Shown here piece by piece: positions 18,832 through 26,536 of a stretch of DNA of 64,000 bases. Under the pieces are notes generated by a model. That model ran no database searches and was not told the origin of the DNA. It was given only the letters and a program-made list of their open reading frames with translations. Source of the DNA: Sorangium cellulosum So ce56 (GTDB lineage: Bacteria; Myxococcota_A; Polyangia; Polyangiales; Polyangiaceae); contig NC_010162.1 in NCBI RefSeq assembly GCF_000067165.1, positions 620,001 to 684,000 of the forward strand. The letters are read 5' to 3'. Position numbers and translations under genes: made by a program. The stretch's first letter is position 1; the number at the start of each line of letters is the position of its first letter.

Positions 18832-20046
18832 ATGTCGTTCTCGATCCTGCCCCCGCCGATCACGCCCCTCGCCGCGATCCTGCCGTCCGAGCCGCTGCTG
18901 CTCATGGGCGCCGGTCCGGTGCCCATCCCGCAGGCGGTGGCCCAGGCGAACGGGGTCATCATCAATCACCTCGGCCCCACCATGGACCGCGTCATCCAGA
19001 ACGTGAAGTACATGGCGGCCTATGCGTTCCAGACGCGCAGCGACAAGATCCTCGGCATCGCCGGGCCCGCGTCCGCGGCGATGGAGATGGCCGTGGCGAA
19101 CCTGTGCTGGCCCGGGCGCAAGGTCCTTTGCCTGAAGGTGGGGACGTTCAGCGGGCGCCTCGGCGAGATGGCGCTCGGCGTGGGCGCTGACGTCACCTTC
19201 CTCGAGGGGCCGCCCGGGCGGCCCGTGTCGCTCGCGGACGTGCGGGAGGCGATGAAGAAGCAGCGCTACGACGTGGTCACGATGGCGCACGGCGAGACGT
19301 CCTGCGGCGTCCGCATGGTCGAGATGCCGGAGATCTGCAAGCTCGCGAAGACGCAGGGCGCCCTCACGATCGTCGACGCGGTGGTCACGCTCACGGCCAT
19401 GCCGGTGCACATGGACGAGTGGGGCATCGACGTCGGCATCGTCGGCGGGCAGAAGGCGTTGTCGTCGATCCCGGGCGTCTCGGCCTGCGCGTTCTCGCAG
19501 GACGCGTGGAAGGTCGTCGAGGAGCGCCCCCTGCCGCGCCCGCACTGGTGCTACGACGCGACGCGCGCGCAGCGGTTCTGGGGCTACCAGCAGTACCACT
19601 ACACGGCGCCGGTGCCCGGTGTGCTCGCGCTGCACGAGGCGCTGCGCCTGGTCTGCGAGGAGACACTCGAGCGGCGGTTCCGTCGCCACGAGATGAGCTC
19701 TCTGGCCATGCAGGCGGGCCTCGAGGCCATGGGGCTCGAGCTGTTCGCGTCGAAGGACGTGCGCCTCAACAGCGTGCTCGCCATCAAGCTGCCGTCCGGC
19801 GTCGATAGCGCGCGGATCCGCGAGTACATGACCAAGGCCTTCCGCGTCGAGATCTCGGGCGCCTTCGGCCTCAACATCGTGCGTGTGGGCCAGATGGGCG
19901 AGCAGTGCCGCTCGCACAACCTGTTCAAGACGCTCTACGCGATGGGCATGAGCTTCCAGCGAGAGGGCGTGAAGCTCGACGTCGCCAAGGGAATGGCCGC
20001 GCTCGAGCAGGGTCTGGCGGGCGATCGCGATTACTTCGTGGACTAG
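18832..20046 (+). CDS. Class V aminotransferase, serine-pyruvate / alanine-glyoxylate type
   Basis: 404 residues. PLP Lys208 lies in IVGGQKAL, with the cofactor Asp182 in IVDAVVT and the N-terminal LLLMGAGPVPIPQAV substrate loop typical of the group. It transfers amino groups between alanine or serine and glyoxylate or pyruvate; other substrates are possible. I chose the ATG with AAGG 8 bases upstream over the TTG at 18769. Its last four bases overlap the converging ClC gene. Confidence 0.88.
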   Translation: MSFSILPPPITPLAAILPSEPLLLMGAGPVPIPQAVAQANGVIINHLGPTMDRVIQNVKYMAAYAFQTRSDKILGIAGPASAAMEMAVANLCWPGRKVLCLKVGTFSGRLGEMALGVGADVTFLEGPPGRPVSLADVREAMKKQRYDVVTMAHGETSCGVRMVEMPEICKLAKTQGALTIVDAVVTLTAMPVHMDEWGIDVGIVGGQKALSSIPGVSACAFSQDAWKVVEERPLPRPHWCYDATRAQRFWGYQQYHYTAPVPGVLALHEALRLVCEETLERRFRRHEMSSLAMQAGLEAMGLELFASKDVRLNSVLAIKLPSGVDSARIREYMTKAFRVEISGAFGLNIVRVGQMGEQCRSHNLFKTLYAMGMSFQREGVKLDVAKGMAALEQGLAGDRDYFVD

Positions 20047-21935
20047 CCCCGCTCGGCGGCGGCGGCGCGGCCCGGGACGGCCGGCGCTCCGCGCCGCTTC
20101 GCGGCGGCGAGGGCCTGCTCGCGGCGCTTGCTGGCGTCGATCCGGCTCCGGTGCGCGTCGAGCAGGTCGCTGCGCGTCAGGATGCCGAGCACCTTGCGGG
20201 GAGCCTGCCGGGACACGACGGGGAGCCTGCCTACCCCCTCGGTGACCATGTGATCGGCGGCTTCGCGCAGGGAGCTGTCCTCGAACACCACGGCGGGTGG
20301 CCGCCGGATCAGGTGGCGGATCGGGATGGTGCTCGCCTGCTCGTCGAGCACGTCGCGCTGGGTGACCACGCCGATGAGCTCCCCATGGGCGTCCACGACC
20401 GGGAAGCCCTGGTGGCGGGAGCCCTTCCCCTGTGACAGCAGAAACGCGCGGGCCGCCTCGACCGTATCGTCGGCGGCGAGCGTCACGGCGGGGCGCGAGG
20501 CGGCCTCGCCGGCGGTGATCTGCGCCAGGTGATCGGCCGCGTACTCGCCTGGCACACGCGCGCCGCGGCGAGCGATCTTCTCCGTCATGATGGAGTGCCG
20601 CATCAGCAGGCTGGAGACGAGGAAGGCCGCGCTGCAGCCGCCGAGCAGCGGCAGCAGCCCCATCGGCTGCCGGGTCGTCTCGAACGCGAAGACGACGGAC
20701 GCGAGGAGCGCCCGGGACGCGCCCGCGAAGATCGCCGCCATCCCGACGAGCCCGGCGACGCGCGCGTCCACGCCGAGCTCGGGGAGGAGCGCGCTCGCGG
20801 CCAGGCCGAGGATCGCGCCGAGCGCGCCGCCGACGGTGAAGAGCGGCGCGAGCGTCCCGCCCGAGGTGCCGCTGCCGAGCGCGATCGACCACGAGATGAA
20901 CTTCAGCAGCGCGAGCGACACGAGGGCGGCGAGCGCCAGGCGGCCGCTCAGGATGTCGTCGATGTTGCTGTACCCGACCCCGAGCGTCCGCGGCGCGAAG
21001 TAGCCCACGACGCCGATCGCGACGGCGCCGATGGCCGGCCACCACATCCAGTGGAGGGGCAGGCGCTCGAACGCCTCCTCGATCGCGTAGATCGCGCGGG
21101 TCGCGCCCATCGCCGCGAGGCCGAGCGCCGCGCCGAGCACGATGTAGAAGGCGAGCGCGGGGCCTGTCGAGGGCGCCACGGCGGGCATCTCGAACGCGGG
21201 CGCGGTGTGGCCCGCGCAGAGGCGCGCCGCGGTCGCCGTGGTCGCGGCGAGGGCGACGGGGATCACGGAGCGCGGGCGGTACTCGAAGAGGAGGAGCTCG
21301 ATCGCGAGCAGTACGGCCGCCACGGGGCTGCCGAAGGTCGCCGACATGCCCGCCGCCGCGCCCGCGGCGAGCAGCGTCTTGCGCTCGTCCGCGGTGATCC
21401 GGAGCAGCTGCCCGACCAGCGAGCCGAACGCGCCGCCGGTCGCGATGATGGGGCCCTCCGCGCCGAACGGCCCGCCGGTGCCGATGGCGATCGCCGCGGA
21501 GAGCGGCTTGAGCAGCGTCATCCGCGGCGGGATGCGGCTCTCGTTGAACAGCACCTGCTCCATCGCCTCCGGGATGCCGTGGCCGCGGATCGCCTGCGAG
21601 CCGTAGCGCGCCATCACGCCGACGATGAGCGCGCCGACGATCGGCACGACGAGAACGAGGAGGCCCAGCTGGTGATCGGCAGGCGACGCGGGGGCGGCGG
21701 AAAGCCGGCCAAAGAACGCGAGGTTCGTGATGACGGCGATGAGCGTGGTGAGCAACTCCGCCGCGAGGAAGGCCACGCCGCCGAGCGCGATCGCGAGGCC
21801 GCTGACGAGGACGACCCGCCGGTCGACGGCGGCGCTGGGCGCGGGGACGCGGAGGTCCTCGAGGGTCGGGCCCATCGAGGGGGCGACCGGGATGCTCTCG
21901 GTGACTGTTGGAGGGGGGGCGTTCGATCTGGACAA
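20043..21935 (-). CDS. ClC-family chloride channel/transporter with CBS pair
   Basis: 630 residues. Multiple membrane helices carry the ClC filter motifs GPFGAEGP (155-162, gating Glu160), GSGTSGGTLAP and AIFAGASRALLASVVFAFE. Two cytoplasmic CBS domains occupy about 480-605. It moves chloride, perhaps in exchange for protons, under nucleotide control. The TTG start lies one base after the MarR stop, with GAGGAG inside the MarR tail, so translation is coupled and the MarR protein probably controls it. Confidence 0.93.
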   Translation of the reverse strand: MSRSNAPPPTVTESIPVAPSMGPTLEDLRVPAPSAAVDRRVVLVSGLAIALGGVAFLAAELLTTLIAVITNLAFFGRLSAAPASPADHQLGLLVLVVPIVGALIVGVMARYGSQAIRGHGIPEAMEQVLFNESRIPPRMTLLKPLSAAIAIGTGGPFGAEGPIIATGGAFGSLVGQLLRITADERKTLLAAGAAAGMSATFGSPVAAVLLAIELLLFEYRPRSVIPVALAATTATAARLCAGHTAPAFEMPAVAPSTGPALAFYIVLGAALGLAAMGATRAIYAIEEAFERLPLHWMWWPAIGAVAIGVVGYFAPRTLGVGYSNIDDILSGRLALAALVSLALLKFISWSIALGSGTSGGTLAPLFTVGGALGAILGLAASALLPELGVDARVAGLVGMAAIFAGASRALLASVVFAFETTRQPMGLLPLLGGCSAAFLVSSLLMRHSIMTEKIARRGARVPGEYAADHLAQITAGEAASRPAVTLAADDTVEAARAFLLSQGKGSRHQGFPVVDAHGELIGVVTQRDVLDEQASTIPIRHLIRRPPAVVFEDSSLREAADHMVTEGVGRLPVVSRQAPRKVLGILTRSDLLDAHRSRIDASKRREQALAAAKRRGAPAVPGRAAAAERG

Positions 21936-21936
21936 T

Positions 21937-22503
21937 TCAGCTCTCCTCGCGGTCTGTCGCTTCGGGTTCGGCTCTGGCGGGGGTCTCCTCGCCCTCGAAG
22001 AACAGCGGGGGGGCCTCGTCGCCGACGCCGAGCGCCCGGGCGAGGGTGGCGAGGCTCTGCGCGAGCGCGCTGCGCTCGTCGACGGGCAGGCGGTCGACGG
22101 CGGTGACGAGCTCGGCCTGCGCGGTGCGGGGCGCGCGGCGGAGCAGCGCGCGGCCGGCCGCGGTGAGCGAGATCTCGGTCCGGCGCGCGTCCTCGGGCGA
22201 GGCGCGCCGGGTGACCAGCCCTCGCTCGGCCAGGCGCGTCACCACGACCGACACCGAGCTCTGGTGCGTCAGCGTGCGCTGCGCGAGCTCGGCGATCGAG
22301 GACGCGGCGGCCTGATCGAGCTGCTGCAGCACGAACAGCTGCGCGCTGCTCAGGCCGAGCTGCCGCTCGCACGCGCGCGACGAGACGCGCAGGCGCTGCA
22401 CGATCGCGCGGATCGCATCCATGACCCGCTGCGCGTCGGGCCCGCCGGGGGCCTGCCGCGCGGGGCTCTTCCGGCGCGCCGTCGAGGAACCATGGGCTCC
22501 CAT
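21937..22503 (-). CDS. MarR-family transcriptional regulator
   Basis: 188 residues. The central winged helix-turn-helix reads LSSAQLFVLQQLDQ, SIAELAQRTLTHQSSVSVVVTRLAERGLVTRR and a DDARRTEISLT-type wing (PEDARRTEISLT). The Arg/Ala-rich N-terminus and acidic C-terminus extend the usual core. It heads a two-gene unit with the ClC channel and lies divergent to glyQ, so the 240-base gap upstream is a likely self-regulated operator region. Confidence 0.92.
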   Translation of the reverse strand: MGAHGSSTARRKSPARQAPGGPDAQRVMDAIRAIVQRLRVSSRACERQLGLSSAQLFVLQQLDQAAASSIAELAQRTLTHQSSVSVVVTRLAERGLVTRRASPEDARRTEISLTAAGRALLRRAPRTAQAELVTAVDRLPVDERSALAQSLATLARALGVGDEAPPLFFEGEETPARAEPEATDREES

Positions 22504-22745
22504 ATAATTGCGCGGAACCTACGCCGCTCGCCGGTCAACCGCAAGCAGTCTGCGGACCCCCCGAGGGGGGCTTGGGCGGATCGAGGCGGGCCGTCCTCGA
22601 CGGGGTGGGCCGCGGGCGGCGGTGGATGGCGGCGGTGCGGCGTCCGGCGCGCGGGCCCGGAGGCTGCGCGCCGGACGGACCGTGCGGGCGACGGTACGCG
22701 GGGCGTCGCCTGCGCGGGCGATCCAGGCTAAGAACCGGCCCTCCC

Positions 22746-23693
22746 ATGACCTTCCAAGACCTCATTCTCACCCTGCAGAAGTTCTGGGCCGATCGCGGCT
22801 GCCTCATCGTGCAGCCGTACAACTCGGAGGTCGGCGCCGGCACCTTCAACCCGGCGACGTTCCTGCGCGCGCTCGGCCCCGAGCCCTGGAATGTGGCCTT
22901 CGTCGAGCCTTCCCGGCGGCCCGCGGACGGTCGTTACGGGGAGAACCCGAACCGTATGCAGCAGTTTCACCAGTTCCAGGTGATCCTCAAGCCGAGCCCG
23001 ATCGACATCCAGGACCTCTACCTGGAGTCGCTGCGGGCGATCGGCACGAACCCGCTCGATCACGACGTCCGGTTCCTCGAGGACGACTGGGAGTCGCCGA
23101 CGCTCGGGGCGTGGGGGCTCGGCTGGCAGGTGTGGATCGACGGGCTCGAGATCTCGCAGTTCACCTACTTCCAGCAGATCGGCGGGATCGACTGCCGCCC
23201 CGTGTCCGGCGAGCTCACCTACGGGCTCGAGCGGATCGCGATGTACCTGCAGGACAAGGACAGCATCTACGACGTCGTCTACTCGGACCGCGGCGGGAAG
23301 ATCGTGCGCTACGGGGACATCTACCAGCGCGCCGAGTGGGAGTGGTCGACCTACAACTTCGAGGAGGCCGACATCGCCGAGCACTTCGCGGCGTTCGACG
23401 TCTGCGAGGCCGAGGTGAAGCGGCTCCTGTACCGGGGCGCGGATCCGGCGGCGAAGGGGGCGGCGATCGATCCGAAGAAGGCGCTGGTGCTCCCGGCTTA
23501 CGATTTCGTCGTGAAGGCGGCCCACCGCTTCAACGTCCTCGACGCGCGGGGCGCGATCAGCGTCACCGAGCGGCAGCGCTTCATCGGCCGTGTCCGCGCG
23601 CTCGCGCGGGCGGTCGCCGAGACGTACGTCGCGCAGCGCGAGGCGCTCGGCTACCCGCTCCTCGGCGAGCAGCAGGCGAAGGCGGCGGAGTAG
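22746..23693 (+). CDS. glyQ: Glycyl-tRNA synthetase alpha subunit
   Basis: 315 residues with the highly conserved GlyQ start (MTFQDLILTLQKFWADRGC), EVGAGTFNPATFLRALGPEPW, GRYGENPNRMQQFHQ and the class II motif region ELTYGLERIAMYLQ. It is the catalytic subunit of the tetrameric enzyme charging tRNA-Gly. The beta-subunit gene glyS is normally adjacent but is absent here; the next gene is pyrE on the other strand. A longer frame upstream is not conserved. Confidence 0.97.
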   Translation: MTFQDLILTLQKFWADRGCLIVQPYNSEVGAGTFNPATFLRALGPEPWNVAFVEPSRRPADGRYGENPNRMQQFHQFQVILKPSPIDIQDLYLESLRAIGTNPLDHDVRFLEDDWESPTLGAWGLGWQVWIDGLEISQFTYFQQIGGIDCRPVSGELTYGLERIAMYLQDKDSIYDVVYSDRGGKIVRYGDIYQRAEWEWSTYNFEEADIAEHFAAFDVCEAEVKRLLYRGADPAAKGAAIDPKKALVLPAYDFVVKAAHRFNVLDARGAISVTERQRFIGRVRALARAVAETYVAQREALGYPLLGEQQAKAAE

Positions 23694-23773
23694 CGCGCAG
23701 TCGAGGCGGCGGAGTAGCGCGCAGCCGAGGCGGCGGGCAGCGCGCCGCAGCCGAGGCGGCGGGCAGCGCGCCG
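23679..23773. repeat. Four-copy GAGGCGGCGG(A/G)-type tandem repeat across the glyQ stop
   Basis: Four units of 22-26 bases (23679, 23701, 23725 and 23751 onward) built on GAGGCGGCGG-AGTAGCGCGCAG. The glyQ stop codon lies inside the first unit, so the second unit carries a copy of the C-terminal codons and TAG. This looks like slippage duplication of the gene's 3' end. Confidence 0.75.
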
Positions 23774-23804
23774 TCGCCTCGGCCGGGCCGCGCGTCGCGC
23801 AGCC

Positions 23805-24383
23805 TCAGCCGGGAGGGTTGTCGGGGATGAAGTCGCGGCGGGTGCAGATCGCGACGACCGGCAGCCCCGCGGCGCGGATCGCCTCCGCGCCGCCCTCGAG
23901 GCGGTCGACCAGGGCGATCACGCCGACCACGGAGGCGCCCGCGGTGCGGAGCTTCTCGACCGCCTTCAGCGTCGAGCCGCCCGTCGTGATCACGTCCTCG
24001 AGGATCGCGACGGGCATCCCGGGCACGAGGCCGCGATCGCCCTCGACGAGGCGCCGCGAGCCGTGGTCCTTGACCTCCTTGCGCACGTAGAGCGCGGGGA
24101 GGGGGCGGCCGCGCAGGAAGCTCGTGAGCGACACGGCGCTCGCGAGGGGGCAGCCCCCGAGCTCGACGCCGGCGACGGCCTCGCACCGCGGGAGCGCGCC
24201 GAGCGCCTCGAACATGAGCGAACCGACGAGGGCGTGGCCCTCGGCGGTCAGCACCGACTGCTTGCAGTCGATGAAGAAGTCGCTCTCCCGGCCGGACGCG
24301 AGGACGACGCGCTTCTGCTCGAACGAGCGCTCGCGCAGCAGCGCGACGAGCCGCTCCCGCTCCGAGGCGCCGGCGGCGCTCAC
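23805..24383 (-). CDS. pyrE: Orotate phosphoribosyltransferase
   Basis: 192 residues. The PRPP-binding motif AILEDVITTGGSTLKA is clear, as are SGRESDFFIDCKQ and the catalytic-loop Lys/Asp region YVRKEVKDHGSRR. It makes orotidine monophosphate in pyrimidine synthesis. The GTG start overlaps the stop of the third bactofilin gene by four bases, tying a nucleotide gene to a cytoskeletal operon. No other pyr gene is visible. Confidence 0.95.
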   Translation of the reverse strand: MSAAGASERERLVALLRERSFEQKRVVLASGRESDFFIDCKQSVLTAEGHALVGSLMFEALGALPRCEAVAGVELGGCPLASAVSLTSFLRGRPLPALYVRKEVKDHGSRRLVEGDRGLVPGMPVAILEDVITTGGSTLKAVEKLRTAGASVVGVIALVDRLEGGAEAIRAAGLPVVAICTRRDFIPDNPPG

Positions 24384-25093
24384 CGGCCGCCCCGCTTGCG
24401 CAGCGAGGCCTTCGCGGCCCCCTTCCTGAGCGCGGGGACCACGGGCGGCGGCGGCCCGCCGGCGCTCTCGGCCGCCTCGGCCTCGTCACCCTCGCCGGCG
24501 GTCGAGCCCGACAGATCGGCCTCCTCGTCGTCGTGAACGGCCGCGAGGCGCGGCTCCGGCGCAGGGGCGGGCGCGGGCCTCGCCTCGACGACCGGCGCGG
24601 GGCGCGCCGCCGGCACGGGGCGCGCGGGGGCAGGCGCGGCGCGCGGCGCAGGCCGGGCGGGCGGCGCAGGCGCGCGCTGCTCCGCCGGCGGACGCGCAGG
24701 CCGCGCGGCCGCGGCGCGCGGCGCAGGTGCAGCGGCGGCGGCCCGCGCCGGGGCGGGGGCGGCGGCCACGGCGAGCGGCGCGCCGGTGGTGACGTTGCCG
24801 CGCACAAGGGCGCCCGCGTGGATGCCGATCTGCGGCGCGCCGAGGTCGCCGACGACGCGCGCGCCGGGCTCGAGGATCACGGCCTCGTCGCCGGAGATGT
24901 TCCCGGCGACGGCGCCGCGGACGACGACGCGCCGCCCGCGGACGTCGCTCTGGATGAGCGCGCCCTCGCCGATGGTCACGTCGCCGGTCATGACGACGCT
25001 CCCCTCGACGCGGCCGAGGATCTCGAGATCCCCGTCGCCCTGCACGTTGCCGCGGATGGCCGTCGTCGGCCCGATCGAGGACTGGGCGGCCAT
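24380..25093 (-). CDS. Bactofilin with long Pro/Ala-rich tail
   Basis: 237 residues. The first 105 are a bactofilin beta-helix (GNVQGDGDLEILGRVEGSV, GDVTIGEGALIQSDVRG, AVAGNISGDEAVILEPGARV). Then come about 80 residues of Ala/Pro/Arg low complexity, an acidic stretch (HDDEEADLSG) and a basic end (KGAAKASLRKRGG). A basic C-terminal motif after a disordered linker recalls M. xanthus BacP. Bactofilins polymerise without nucleotides and organise cell poles or chromosomes. Third of three consecutive bactofilin genes. Confidence 0.9.
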   Translation of the reverse strand: MAAQSSIGPTTAIRGNVQGDGDLEILGRVEGSVVMTGDVTIGEGALIQSDVRGRRVVVRGAVAGNISGDEAVILEPGARVVGDLGAPQIGIHAGALVRGNVTTGAPLAVAAAPAPARAAAAAPAPRAAAARPARPPAEQRAPAPPARPAPRAAPAPARPVPAARPAPVVEARPAPAPAPEPRLAAVHDDEEADLSGSTAGEGDEAEAAESAGGPPPPVVPALRKGAAKASLRKRGGR

Positions 25094-25096
25094 CGG

Positions 25097-25459
25097 CTAC
25101 ACGTCCATGTCGACGTTGCCCTTGAACGAGGCTCCGTCCGCGATGGTCAGCCGCGACGCCTTCACGTCGCCGACGAGGCGACCGCCGGCGAGGAGATCGA
25201 CGCGATCGGCCGCCGTGACGTTGCCGGTCACGTTGCCGCCCACCTGGAGCGACGCCGCCCCGATGTCCGCTTCGATCAGCGCCCCTGCGTCGATGGTGAG
25301 AGGCCCCTCGACGGTGAGCTTTCCGCGCACCGTCCCGGCGACGATCACCTCCTCGTCGGAGGTGATCTCGCCCTCGATCGTGAGCCCGTTTCCGATGATC
25401 GTACCCGCCACGTTCGTGCTCCTCGCCGCGCCCTCGCGGCGCGATTCTTCGTCCGTCAA
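25097..25459 (-). CDS. Bactofilin, short core-only type
   Basis: 120 residues, almost all beta-helical bactofilin repeats (GLTIEGEITSDEEVIVAGTVRG, GPLTIDAGALIEADI, GNVTGNVTAADRVDLLAGG). The annotated start is TTG, seven bases after the upstream stop. An alternative GTG at 25411 has a better ribosome binding site (GAGGAG, seven bases away) and would give a 104-residue core. Middle gene of the three-bactofilin set. Confidence 0.88.
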   Translation of the reverse strand: MTDEESRREGAARSTNVAGTIIGNGLTIEGEITSDEEVIVAGTVRGKLTVEGPLTIDAGALIEADIGAASLQVGGNVTGNVTAADRVDLLAGGRLVGDVKASRLTIADGASFKGNVDMDV

Positions 25460-25465
25460 CGCGCG

Positions 25466-25894
25466 CTACCGCCCTGCCGGTTCGCGCCGGGGGGCCTGCC
25501 CGCGACCGCCGGTCGTCCGCTCCGAGAGCTCGGCCGGGAGGTCGAACTCCGCCTCGATGCGGCCGGCGAACGCCGCGCCTTCCTCGAGGATCACCTCGCT
25601 GCCGCCCACGTTTCCGGCGTACTGCGCGGTCGCCCGGATCGTGACGGGGCCGCGCGACACCACGTCCCCCGTGAGCTGGCCGGAGACGACGAGCGAGCTC
25701 GCCTCGACGTCCCCGGTGACCGTCGCTCCGTCCTCGATCTCGAGGTCGCCAGCCAGCTGGATGTTCCCCTCGACGCTCCCCTCGACCCGGAGCGAGCCGT
25801 CGCCATGGACGCGCCCGCGGATGCGGGCGCCCCGTCCGATGAGCGATTCGGCAGCGTCCGATTCGCTGCGCGTCGTTGTCGAGCCTCGGGCCAT
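25466..25894 (-). CDS. Bactofilin, first gene of the cluster
   Basis: 142 residues from an ATG preceded by AGGAGA. Bactofilin repeats occupy about 18-120 (GARIRGRVHGDGSLRVEGSVEGN, GDLEIEDGATVTGDVE, QLTGDVVSRGPVTIRATAQ). The ends are short and basic or Gly/Arg-rich. Three tandem bactofilins resemble the bacNOP arrangement of Myxococcus xanthus, but the parAB/padC neighbours of that locus are not present here. Confidence 0.88.
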   Translation of the reverse strand: MARGSTTTRSESDAAESLIGRGARIRGRVHGDGSLRVEGSVEGNIQLAGDLEIEDGATVTGDVEASSLVVSGQLTGDVVSRGPVTIRATAQYAGNVGGSEVILEEGAAFAGRIEAEFDLPAELSERTTGGRGQAPRREPAGR

Positions 25895-26086
25895 TCTCGT
25901 CTCCTGTGCGCGGGAGGGAGCCGCGCGAGCCGGGGCGCGCACCAGACGCCCGGCTCGTCCGCTGGAGCTGGGCGAACTGGATCGCCCGGCCCCGCGGCGG
26001 CGCGGACGCTACTCCAAGCGGCTGCGCCTCGCAACCGGCGGGCGGGCTCGATGGCGGGGGCGCTCCCCATGGACTGACTGCAGGGG

Positions 26087-26278
26087 AGCCCTCGGGGGGA
26101 GGGGGCGTCGTGCGGGGGGGCGAGGGGGCCCTCCCACGAACTCGCGCCTTTTGGTGGCAATGGCCGGCTGTACGGAGGTGGCGAGTCTGTGAGGCGTCGC
26201 TGCGATGCGGGCCGGCGCTCGGGTTCGTGGGGCCCTCCCCCTCGCCCCCCCGCACGACGCCCCCTCCCCCCGAGGGCT
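26087..26278. repeat. Large inverted repeat (55-bp arms, 81-bp spacer)
   Basis: Arms 26087-26141 and 26223-26278 are complementary over nearly their full length; the only difference is a local rearrangement of a GGGAGGGCC block. The arms are very G-rich on one side and C-rich on the other. The element fills much of the roughly 640-base gap upstream of the bactofilin operon and styA-like gene. The spacer carries no gene. It may be a REP/MITE-like element or a structured regulatory region. Confidence 0.85.
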
Positions 26279-26536
26279 CTCTCCGGCGGGAAACGCGGAA
26301 CGCGGAAGGAGAGCGCGTGGGGGCGGAGGGAACGGGGAACGATGCGCGGCGACGGAGGTTGCGAGCGCGCGGGGGTGGGCGCTTCCTGGGGGGCTGGCTC
26401 GGGTGATACGGTCTCTCTTGACTGGGCTTTCCTTGCTCGCGACGCCTGCTGTGCCCTGACGGCGAACCGACTCGGATGGCTCGGCGCGCGTCGTCCGTGG
26501 GGCGAGCGCAGACCAACCCAACCCGGGGGGTTCCTC

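Noticed and set aside
24486..26516. A 676-codon minus-strand frame through the bactofilin genes
   Set aside because: Overlaps three clear bactofilins in another frame and is almost entirely Arg/Pro/Gly.
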